From Pelodera strongyloides (lineage: Eukaryota > Nematoda > Chromadorea > Rhabditida > Rhabditidae), in NCBI GenBank assembly GCA_036852015.1, contig JAANDG010000061.1, forward strand, positions 342,535-406,534: a stretch of 64,000 bases of DNA, read 5' to 3'. Both the position numbers and the translations under genes were made by a program. The notes beneath the pieces were generated by a model. That model ran no database searches. It worked only from the letters and a program-made list of their open reading frames with translations, and had not been told where the DNA came from. The first letter of the stretch is position 1. Every line of letters begins with the position of its first letter. Below are positions 10,061 to 20,000 of the stretch, piece after piece.

Positions 10061-13000
10061 ATGTCCACATCGGCCATTGCTTACGCAGACGTGGAAGAAG
10101 AGAACACGAAAACCGAACAGTTACAGGTTTGTAACACGAAATCTTTTTTTTTTTCTAGTTTTTTCCATAGTCACGCGGAATATCATTATTTTTCATAGAC
10201 TTGATCGGGCAGATATTGGGTTTTTTGAAGTAATCGGACACATATCGGGTTTTTTTTCGCAAATAATCGGGCACATATCCTGGTTTTCCCTTTCCTGGGT
10301 TGTTCTTCCATGGATATACTTATATTTGCTAACACCTGAGGCCGTATTCACCAACACGCAGGGAGCCCTCCCCGACAGAAAACTCGTGAGCCTAGGGAGG
10401 GCTCCCTGTGTGTTGGTGAATGCGGCCTCAATATTTCTTTTCAGGCGCTTCTCAGCGAATGTACCGCAACATTGAAAAAAGCAGTGACCACAATGGAAAA
10501 CTGTCAGAAACAAGAGACGCTGGTAACGTTCTAATATTGATTTTCGTGGGCAATTTTTTAAGGACGTTTAAGTTTACAATTAGGCTTAAATTCAGGGTCC
10601 TAACTGGGTGTGGCTTATTGTTTTGGTTTTGTTACTCCGCTATGACGTCAGCAATTTGTTCTCTTTCAGATTAACCAGTCGATCAACGCACTGGTCACGG
10701 AAACGGCGAGAGATATGCACCGCGTACGTTTAACATTTTAATGATTCTTTTGATGAATCAATACACTATTCGAAGCTGATAGTTTGTTTCGCAGAGCCGT
10801 GGGCAGAGTAGCTAATTAGTTTCAGATAAAAATTAGGTCGTAGCTTTTAGTCTTCTCGCCTGTCATGGTTTTTGAAAAGTATTAACCTTCATAATTTATT
10901 CACCTACATTGCCAAACCCGTGTGCGTGTCGTTGGATAAGCCTTCAAATATGCTAATTAGTATTTCCTTTTCAAATATCCTAAGTATGTATTAAATAAAA
11001 ATAAAATAAAACCATCGTTTAGGTAAAGAATCGTCTGTCTATTTTCGAAGACTCGTTGTATAACCGTCGCACGTTGAATACTACAGTGCAGAGAGCGGAG
11101 AACAAAGCTGTTAGAGACATTACTCAGCACATAGTATGTTAATTTTATGGTTCTGGCCACTTGGCTTTACATTGTAAAATATAAAATACAATCCACAAAG
11201 TATAAACTACAAAATACATCTCTAGCTGTCTGACGTCGCATCGCCCAGTGCTCTCTCCAACCTTGAAGAGGATGTGGCCGAACTAGACACTAAGATGATG
11301 ACGATCATTGGAGCAATTAAGAAGAAGAAAGACGGAAGCAATTTGGGAGAGCTCAGTGATCAGGTGTGGTGCATTGGTAGTGGTCCAGACGCCACACGCA
11401 TATGACCAGGGTTCGAATCCATCAAGATTTTCAAATTATAAATTTCGATATTTTCAGATGACCGACATGCATTATCGTTCTCAATACATTGACAAAATGC
11501 TCAACGAGTGCGCTAGTCGTTTTCATATGGCGGACGGAAAGACCGAGGTATCGAATTTATGTGTTACTGTGTGTTTTTCGTGTCATGTATAATATCTGAC
11601 TCGTTTCCCCATAAGTGAACGGTCACAATTCTTGTACAGTTTCTTGGTGCTTCTGCCTTGGACCGGACCCGAACCACGGTTTTATGGTTGGGAGTCGGTG
11701 ACACTACCTGCCGACTATAGATGCTCCAAATTTAGTTGAACCGTGTGCTCGTCAGTGTGGAGGGTGTGCTCTCCTTCCTCTGCAAAACAAAGGAAAGCGG
11801 AATGGAAATCGAAGCGGAGAAAATGCTTGAAAATGTGTCCGAAATTCGCTCGAAAATGGAGAAACCCGTGAGATTTGATTGTATTAATTCTATCTAGTCA
11901 CTTTGTTACCAGCGCTTTTACTTCATATATGATAGCAAAAAGACGAGGGTGCCGTCTGTTCAATAGATTCTCAGAATCAGTATGTTGTATGTAGGTATAT
12001 TTCCGATATTCTAAAACATTGAATTTCTTCCTCTGCGTCATGCCCAGTTTCTCTCCGTATCTCTGCCTGTCTATATCTCTCTCTCTCCATATTTTGCTCA
12101 CTAGTTATATCCTTAACGTTAAAGCGAAATACCGGCCGGTTTTTGAAACGTTTCGCGGACTACTGAATTCTTACGTATTCATGCTAATTTGCTCGAATGT
12201 TTTATTCTAATTTATGTTCATTACGTATGCTGCATAAGAATGCTGTTGTACGCGATGTGTTTCAAAAACCGGCCGGTATTTCGCTTTAATAATTTAAGCA
12301 AGGCGCCGCTCAAGGAACTCTCACCGCTAAAGTGGCCACACACACGGGTAAGATTGTGGAGTTGCGCCCGCAGGAAGATGCACAGCGAAGTGAGTATTGA
12401 TTAGTATCGATTACAATTGATAAGTATTGATTAGCATTAATTATTATTGATTAGTCTTTGATAGACTGTACAAATTTGTGCCATAACTTAGTAACTTCAC
12501 GAGCAATAATTTACTTCAGAGTAGCACCGGGGAGGCCGTTTCCACCAACATTTACTTCTGTCATAAATTTTTGATCATCAAAAAGGTACTTAGGTTAAGT
12601 AAATTTATGACTGAAGTACGCTGCCACACGCTTTTTGATGGATTTCACCAACATTTACTTTTTTTGAAGGAAAACGTTGGATAACAGTTAGATTACGTTT
12701 TAAAACGAATATGATACACATCTAAGTAATTACTAGAAGTTGTTTACCATGTAAACAAGAAATATATAAATAATCAAGCGTGTAATCACTTTATTAATAT
12801 GTGAAATGTGATCCAAAAACTGAAATCATTGTCAATTAATGTTTACAAAACTTATTTACCATAAAAACCATACAATAATTAAACAAATTAAGTTAATTAG
12901 TCTTCATAAAGGAGAAAAAACTGAAGTACAGGCTTACTTTCAACTTTTTGGTGGAAGTACGCCTCCCGTGTTAAAAGCGTACTTCTGTCAAAAAGGTACT

Positions 13001-13249
13001 TAACCTAAGTACCTTTTTGACAGAAGTAAATGTTGGTGAAACCAGAAGTACCGCGCGCTTTTGACTGAAGTACCCTTTTTGACAGAAGTAAATGTTGGTG
13101 AAAACGGCCTCTGCAAAACCATCACCACATATAGCTTTCTCATATCATGCAACTCTTATTTATGATATTCATTTTTAGTGAAATTGACTACCGGCGGAAG
13201 CAATGCGGAGTCGCAGCAGTCCGCTTCGGCAATGACTATCGAATATTGA
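10061..13249 (+). CDS. Coiled-coil protein of about 262 residues, function unknown
   Basis: Nine exons: 10061-10126, 10445-10522, 10670-10723, 11023-11133, 11226-11363, 11458-11547, 11736-11867, 12299-12347, 13179-13249 (stop TGA). All joins are phase 0 except the last (1/2), and every intron has GT and AG ends. The protein starts MSTSAIAYADVEEENTK and is almost wholly helical with heptad-like leucines (for example NLEEDVAELDTKMMTIIGAI). It ends in a Ser/Gln tail (NAESQQSASAMTIEY). No catalytic motif or transmembrane segment is visible, and I do not recognise the family. An alternative end reads through the last donor and stops at 12400. A polyadenylation signal AATAAA follows at 13497. Transposon-like palindromes sit in three introns, and a fourth intron is tRNA-like. 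Confidence 0.75.
10338..10429. mobile_element. 92-bp palindromic MITE in intron 1 of coiled-coil gene
   Basis: Near-perfect palindrome beginning GAGGCCGTATTCACCAACAC and closing with its reverse complement, with GGGAGGGCTCCCTG-type inner arms. It ends 15 bases before the exon 2 acceptor at 10445. Confidence 0.85.
11364..11457 (+). other. Intron with tRNA-like internal promoter boxes
   Basis: This 94-base intron of the coiled-coil gene carries an A-box-like TGGTGCATTGGTAG and, about 40 bases on, a perfect B box GGTTCGAATCC. A clean cloverleaf acceptor stem is not visible, so it is a tRNA-derived sequence rather than a working tRNA gene. Confidence 0.5.
12119..12289. mobile_element. Palindromic MITE, AGCGAAATACCGGCCGG family, copy 1
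   Basis: TTAA-flanked element with inverted ends AGCGAAATACCGGCCGG and an AT-rich centre. It occupies the 3' part of intron 7 of the coiled-coil gene and ends 9 bases before the exon at 12299. Other copies lie at 17420, 19708, 32387 and 33327. Confidence 0.85.
12532..13111. mobile_element. 580-bp inverted-repeat element with GAGGCCGTTTCCACCAAC ends
   Basis: Ends are inverted copies carrying CCACCAACATTTACTTCTGT. Secondary inverted blocks (GTACTTAGGTTAAGTA and its mirror, CTTTTTGACAGAAG) occur inside. It lies in the last intron of the coiled-coil gene, 67 bases before the exon at 13179. The terminal motif resembles the ends of 10338-10429 and 36451-36581. Confidence 0.8.
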
Positions 13250-13544
13250 TTTTTGTAAAAAAGTACAATTATCCGGTTAATTACCCGCCGTGCAATTTGT
13301 TCCCAAATAACGTAACACGTGTTGACGTCGTAGCTGCCCTCTTTTATATAACTGATGGTTAGTGCCAGATATAACTGGTATAACACTGAAATAGATTACA
13401 AAAAAGCTCTTATTAAAGTAAAAGAATTTTACATAAAAAATCATGTAGGTCTTGTCATGAGTCTTTGCATTGATTCAATGAAAATGCCTGTCCTGAAATA
13501 AAACGTTTGTTTTATTGTCTATTCTTTGTAAAAACGTCTATATC

Positions 13545-13920
13545 TATAACCAGACGGCTGAGACGACGAGGTGACTTTCCAGTTCAATGTAGGCGATTCT
13601 CCGAAGTACTCACGAAAAGGGCATACTCGCATACTTATATGAAGCGCCTGAAGCGTATATTCCAATTTTCATATAATAAGATTCAATTGGGCTAATTTTG
13701 GAGAGTTGCGAAAAGTTGGCCTAAATATACCAAACGCCTGAAACGTTTCCTTTATATAATAACCAGACGGCTATCGCCGCCTGAGGCGACTTTTAGTGTT
13801 TAAAATGCAGGAACAGTGAGCACACTTGTGTGAAACGTTTGCAACGTATCTTGAAAAATCATGAAATAAGGTTCGATTTTGCTTGCTCAACACTGGGCTC
13901 CGATTCTCCTTTTATAACTT
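13545..13920. repeat. Copies of the CCAGACGGC dispersed repeat
   Basis: A short copy at about 13545-13590 and a long one at about 13760-13920. The long copy is the reverse complement of 5440-5612. Just downstream of the coiled-coil gene. Confidence 0.6.
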
Positions 13921-14103
13921 CTTAGATATTCTAATTTTCGTTCCGTTCATACAAACAAAAGACCAAGGAAACTCTTCTCCTTTATATAAAAAGATTTACA
14001 CCCAAAAAGCTCACACGGATACATACTGAGGTTGCGGTAAAAGGTCCACAATTGTCTGACTAAAAGGATTTCTATTGACAGTCATAACACAGGTGCCACG
14101 TGT

Positions 14104-14190
14104 ATGCCATCTTTCAACCGTGACCCTGGCGCCCCCGCTGCCACCCTAGAGCTGATCACTCGTCGCACTGCTGTGGCGTGCCTGCTGTGA
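14104..14190 (+). CDS. Possible 28-residue micro-ORF (tentative)
   Basis: ATG to TGA reading MPSFNRDPGAPAATLELITR and ending in TAVACLL, in a GC-richer patch than its surroundings. No splice sites or family match recognised; it may also be chance or an exon of something larger. Confidence 0.15.
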   Translation: MPSFNRDPGAPAATLELITRRTAVACLL

Positions 14191-14989
14191 GCGGATCTGA
14201 CGCCGAGTTTTATGTGGAATTCGAACGGGGAACAAAGTTGAAAACGAACTGTACTGAAACTTTTTCTCTGCTCCGAAAAGGTGTACAGTTATTCGCGTCG
14301 CGTGCCTTTCTAATTATGTTATACGCAAATTAACCGTGGCGTGTTCAGCCAAGTGTGACTAAGGAAACAACGCTTTATTAGGTTAATATTTGTCAGCATG
14401 TACGTTATGTTTAATCATCATCTTGGCGTTTCGACTACAACTAATTAGCTTATAGTTAGTTCAGATCCTTATTTTATTGCGTGTTCATACGTTTATACCT
14501 CTGACGTCTTGAACAATTAATATTACAAATCACATCACCACCTTATTTACAATGTTTTATACCTAAATTTTATAAACTAATAAAGAATACAGTTCCGTTT
14601 TTCTCGTTTATTTTATGACATTTTTTCCGGGGGTGTTTCACTCTTGCGGAGATTAATTACATTTTCAAACAATTATGTATAATGCGTCGTGGTTGTTTAT
14701 TATTGTGTGAACGTGTACGTGTAAAGGGAGACGTGAACGGAGTTCTTAATTTAAAATGAGGTGGTGGTGGTGGTGCGAGACGTAAATCATACGTGTTCTT
14801 TGCAAACTTCGAAAATTGTCTTTTGAGTGCATTGTCATGGCTATTATAAAAATCAGTTCGACACCACTGCTACCACGTCGTGAAAAATAAGTTGCTCCCG
14901 TTTTGGTTATGAGATGTTGTGCTAAACTTGCTGTAAATCTTGCTGTAAATCCTATTTTTATTTATTTGTCTAACATCAACGCGAAACTT
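14191..14989. other. Intergenic, no feature recognised
   Basis: AT-rich sequence with no convincing exon, RNA gene or inverted repeat on either strand. Confidence 0.45.
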
Positions 14990-15255
14990 TGACCGGTGCG
15001 CGGGCCCAGACGTGGCGGACCACCCATTTCGGGCCTGCTGTAGGCGGCGTATCGGCCCAGGGTGGGCCTGGTGTGGACCTGCGTATGGCGATCTTCAACT
15101 TTTGTTTCGCCCACACCACGCCTACACCGGGCCCACACCAGGCGCACCAGCCGAACATCCTTTCTGCATCTCTCGAGCCGCTTTCCCGTTTATGGGCGAG
15201 GTGGAGCCGGCCCACTTTCTTCGGGCCCAATGTAGGCCGCGCAACCGTCCAAGTT
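14990..15255. repeat. GGGCC-rich inverted-repeat element
   Basis: Contains GGGCCTGGTGTGGACC and its mirror GGGCCCACACCAGGC around a short centre, with further GGCCCA words outward. GC-rich against AT-rich flanks. Reading frames on both strands are by-products of the composition. Confidence 0.6.
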
Positions 15256-15928
15256 TCCTCAGTGATGCAAAGCACAAGTATATGTATATCATATCGTATA
15301 TCTAATCCGACAATATCGGCTTGCACTTATATTTTGTTCTGTTATGGTCATACATTAGTCCGGCACGCCAAAAACCTCGTAAGTGGCATGGATAGAAAAT
15401 AGGGTTATCACACCTCTACCTCTACCATCTTCCACGTATTATATTCAGACGTCTTAAGAGTACAAAAATATTAACGGGAGATATAATATAATTAGCTCCT
15501 TTCCTTTTCCTTTGAAGCTGATACACGGTCGCTCCCAGTACTTTTGTTATGCGCACAATCTAATTTTTCAATTATCGAGGCTAATTTTTAAGCCCGACAA
15601 GTTTATTATCGTTTTTTTCGCCTTCCAGTAAATGCGAAGGATTGAGTCAAGCCAATCATTCTTCATTTTTAAAAATATTTTTTTTTATTAATATTTCAGT
15701 TTTATAGAACTTGTTGGCGTAATGTTGACCATTGGATACACTGTACTTATTTATTATAAGTTTTCTTTATTTGGAATACAGAAATTCAGAATTACACGAT
15801 CCCAAAGGTACCCTGGACTGTACATACGTCACTATGTATTATTACAGATAACCTTTAAAAAGTATTCCCTTGATGATTAAATTAACTGTTTCAAGTTTCG
15901 AAATATAATCTGAAACTCGGAAGAAAGT
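15256..15928. other. Intergenic, AT-rich
   Basis: No exon, RNA gene or clear repeat recognised. Confidence 0.45.
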
Positions 15929-16075
15929 GGCGAGCGAGGCGGGCCGTAGGCCCGCCGAGCGAACTAACGTCTATCGAGGCCCGCGAAGCGGGCCGAGAAA
16001 TCGAGGGTGCGTAGCGCGCGAAGCGCGCGGAGCACCCGAGCTAGAGCGAGGCGCGCGCAGCGCGCCGAGCTCTAG
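15929..16075. repeat. Cluster of GC-rich mini-hairpins
   Basis: Four or more perfect short hairpins in a row: GGCGGGCC-gta-GGCCCGCC, GGCCCGC-gaa-GCGGGCC, GCGCGC-gaa-GCGCGC nested in GGGTGC/GCACCC, and GAGC-GAGGCGCGC with GCGCGCCGAGCTC. Loops are GTA or GAA. Flanks are AT-rich. Confidence 0.8.
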
Positions 16076-16142
16076 TCAATATCTCTAATAATATAATATG
16101 TTTTTATTTCACCATTTTCTAGTCTCTAGTTTTCTAGTCCAT

Positions 16143-16295
16143 ATTAGCCCGTATTCTCAGGTCGACGGGAATGTTCCGTTTGGGAGCTCATTCGTATGCA
16201 AATTTTTCCTCCAGCTAGTCTCGATAGTCAAGAAATTTGCATACAAAGGAATTCCCAAACGGAACGTTTCCGTCGACCCGAGAATACGGGCTATT
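16143..16295. mobile_element. Palindromic MITE with AGCCCGTATTCTC ends
   Basis: Inverted ends AGCCCGTATTCTCAGGTCGA and mirror, then inner arms TTCCGTTTGGGA and GTATGCAAATTT mirrored around about 16220. No coding content. Confidence 0.85.
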
Positions 16296-16428
16296 ATTAC
16301 GGTTTATTTTGCGAAAAATTGAAAAGCACACTATTTTCCAGACATGCAACACAAATAGTACGTAAACCTGCACAGTCTTAAATTTCCTAATTAACAGATA
16401 ATACTTGTAGTTTGTAGTTGTTGATAGA

Positions 16429-16692
16429 ATGGGATCAGTATGCGGAAGGACGGTCAAGTCCGATGTCGCGCCGGTGGAAGCGCCGGTCATGGTGATGGGC
16501 GGGGACAAGGGTTCGAATCCGGCTGCCGACAAACAGAAACAACAGCAAAACGAAGAGCAACGTCAGGAAAAGCCACATCCGAGCGCAAGCCCAGTGGTTG
16601 TGCAAAAGGGATCGACATTTGTGCCAGCGGTGGGCTTATTTGAAAAGATGTTAAATATCGTTAGAGACGGATTAAGCTCGGTATATACGTAA
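16429..16692 (+). CDS. Small ORF with possible N-myristoylation motif, or 5' exon of the cysteine synthase
   Basis: ATG to TAA, 87 residues, starting MGSVCGR. Gly2 with basic Arg7 suggests N-myristoylation and Cys5 could be palmitoylated; the preferred Ser/Thr at position 6 is absent. The middle is Gln/Lys/Glu-rich (QKQQQNEEQRQEK) and the end FEKMLNIVRDGLSS looks helical. Either it is a separate gene, with AATAAA at 16773, or it splices: 16680 is followed by GTATATACG, and the next acceptor (AATTCAG before 17018) opens the cysteine synthase ATG in the same phase. The latter would give that enzyme an 84-residue membrane-targeting extension. The ORF also contains a tRNA B-box-like GGTTCGAATCC, so an origin from a tRNA-like repeat is possible. 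Confidence 0.45.
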   Translation: MGSVCGRTVKSDVAPVEAPVMVMGGDKGSNPAADKQKQQQNEEQRQEKPHPSASPVVVQKGSTFVPAVGLFEKMLNIVRDGLSSVYT

Positions 16693-17017
16693 ATCTATCT
16701 CGTAAGCTAATCTACGTAACTAGTTGATGTGAACTGAGTAAACTCCTCGGATGCGCACCTTTTGGTGTGTTTAATAAATAAGCAGTATAAATAAACGGAC
16801 GAAAAGCACCAGAGTATCACAACACATATACTGTAGTATATACAACATGATGCTCATATGTCTGTAAGCAGTCCATAATAATTTTTCGTCTTGCTTATAC
16901 TTATTTTTTAATTTGCTGTATTTTGTCTTTTTTTAACGCAAAATATCACCCGGTTTGGTTTTTTTTGTTCAGAAATAGGTCAAACACTTTAGTGAAGCAA
17001 TATATCATTTAATTCAG

Positions 17018-20000
17018 ATGGCTCGTGACACGTCCCTACCAACAACTGACTGGGTGCCATTTGACACGCGACGTAGTATCGCCGCTGACGCGACAGTTCT
17101 CGTCGGTGACACGCCCATTGTCTATCTGGACAGAATTGCCAAAGGACTGCCGGGAAGGATTGGTGGGCTTGCAGACTTTATTGATTGCTACTTATTTCAT
17201 TGGCACCATGATTTGGTGGTAATTTGCCACCGCCACGCTCAGAAATGCTCCCAGAACAACGGCAAGCTTCGTTTCATGGGAAAGGACGCAAAACGGAAAG
17301 TGTATTTTGTTTCTGGCAATGAAACAACAATTTAGTCTTTCGTTTGGAGATAGAAATCGGGACTTTGTACCAATATGTAGTAGTTCTAGTTACTACACTT
17401 TGTTTTGTTTCATTTTGCATTAAAGCGAAATACAGGCCGGTTTTTGAAACACATCATGGACAACTGAATTCTTAAGCATTTATGCTAATTTGATCGAATT
17501 TAGCTCGATTTTTTTTATTCTAATATATGCGCATTTGCACAAGCTGCATAAGAATGCTGGTGTACCCGTTTCAAAAACCTGCCAATATTTCGCTTTAACA
17601 TTTAGCGGCCAAAGTTGAATTCTACAATCCCACATGCTCGATCAAGGATCGGGCCGCATTCAGTATGATTACTGAAGCAGAAAAAAAAGGTTCTTCTTTT
17701 TATTATTTTATTCTAATTAAGATGTTTGGTATTTTTGTATATTTAATAAATAAATAAATTAATTGTATGTACCTTGTAAAGGACATGTGCCTCTACTTGA
17801 CATACAATTTGCATCATACGTTTCATGTTCTACGTAAAGAGAACTTCATACTACATTCAACATTACTATATTGTGTTCGGTTCATTCGATGTGCTAATCA
17901 ATAAATAAATTAAATACAACGATTACTACTGTTACTTATTGGTATAACGTGAAGCTTCATCAAAATTACCAATTTATAGTAGCTCCGATATAAGAAAATC
18001 CTAAACTTTCAAATACACTTCAGGTATAATTACGCCCGGAAAATCCGTGCTAATTGAGTGTACGAGTGGAAATATGGGCGTTGCAATGGCACAAATTGGG
18101 GCAATTAGAGGATATCGGGTTGGTTATTATTATTAAAGCGAAATGCTAGCCTGTTTGGAAAATTTGCATATGATAAACAAATCCTATGTATCCTATGCTA
18201 ATTTTGTACGAATGCCATGGACGAGCGTACAAAATTAGCATAGGATACATAGGATTTACTTATCATATGAAAATTTTCTAAAGGGGCTAGCATTTCGCTT
18301 TAAGGTCTATTACAACAGAACTTATATATTTAGCCGTTAAGGTTTTTTAAATATAGATGATTTGTAAAAATGTTTAACTTTTCCCATTTAGGTGATCCTC
18401 CTAATGCCATCGACAAGCAGCATAGAAAGGGTAATTGGCTTTCATTTGTTTTGCATAATTACTTTATTTATTACGTAAAATCGATTTATGAACTTTAAGG
18501 TTTACTTGCAATCTAAAGGAACAGAAGCGCTGCCCAGCTTTTGCGCTGGGCCGCGAGTGCGCCATTTATGCGCCAGCTCACCCTATTGTTTCAGAGGGCC
18601 ATGATGCGAGCTTTTGGTGCGGAGATTATACTACTCGATCCGTCGGTTGGAATAAAGGGCGGAGTTCGAAGAGCCTATCAATTGGCCATTGCAATACCCA
18701 ACTCAGTGGTACTTGATCAGGTTTGCAGTTTCCATTTTTATTGATTTTCTATTAGATTTATTGGTTGTTTGGGGACTGTTTATTTTCTTTTGCCCTCTAT
18801 GTAAAAATGCTGATTTGGCAGTAGGGCTTAGTTTTGTATTGGGCCAAATAAAGATGGAGCAAATGAATTAATTCTAAAAACGCTACACAATAAATAATTT
18901 ATTTTTGAAAATACGTGGAAAGTGGCAACCTCGATATGGCCCGATTATTTTACAGAAAACCCCGATAGGCCGATATGGCTCCGATCAAGGCCGGATTTTT
19001 TGAGGGACTTGATCGGGGCCATATCGGGGGTTCTGGTTTCCCATGCAGTCTTATTCGTTTCAGTTTGTGAATCCAGCCAATCCAATGATCCATTTCGAGA
19101 CGACTGGCAGGGAAATATGGAAACAAACAGATGGGAAGGTGGGCGGATGGATGCATATTGATTGAAAATATTTATTGATTGGTTTATTGTACTTATATTG
19201 TTTGGCACATTGCACTGGATATTATATCGATTGATTGGAACTTGGAATAATTGAATGTAATTGCTTGTGCATACTTTTTTTTAGCGGTTCTTGGTTGGTT
19301 TTTATTGGCTAAAACGGTTCCTGTAAATTATACACTAGGATATAGCGTTACTGCTAACTAATATCTGTATGATTTTTTCAATTATCGTGCAGTTGGGTGC
19401 GTTGCTTGGCCATAATCAAGGCTGGCATCGTGCCAGCGACGCTCTGTTTATTGACATTTACATAGTACATTGCTTGTTATTAGACTAATTATATATATTT
19501 ATTTCCAGGTCGATGTACTCGTTTGTGGTGCAGGCACTGGCGGAACCCTCACCGGAATTGCCCAATACCTCAAAGGAAAGAATGATGCAATCGAGGTTTT
19601 CTGATTAATCAATAACAATTTGCCTGCTTTCTTATGTTATAGAGAATCATTCTTGTGTTTATTAGTTTTACGTGGTGTTCTTGAGAAGACTTGCTTGAAG
19701 TTTAGCCTTTGAAGCAAAATACCGGCCCGTTTTTCAAACACATCGAGTTCTTATGCATCTTATGCAAATGAACATAAATTAGAATAACAAATCCAGCGAA
19801 ATTCGAGCAACTTTGCATAGCATAAATACGTAAGAATTCAGTGTTCCACGATGCGTTTCAAAAACCGGCCTGTATTTCGCTTTAATCAAATTCGCTTTAG
19901 ATTTACGCAGTTGAACCAGAGGAAGCGGCGGTGATAAATGGGTGTAAACCAACGGGACTGCACCCAATTCAAGGCACGTGTTATCAACCAATTTTCTCAG

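Noticed and set aside
12299..12400. Final exon of the coiled-coil gene ending at TGA 12398-12400
   Set aside because: A strong GTAAG donor at 12348 and an in-phase terminal exon at 13179-13249 fit better; kept only as an alternative end.
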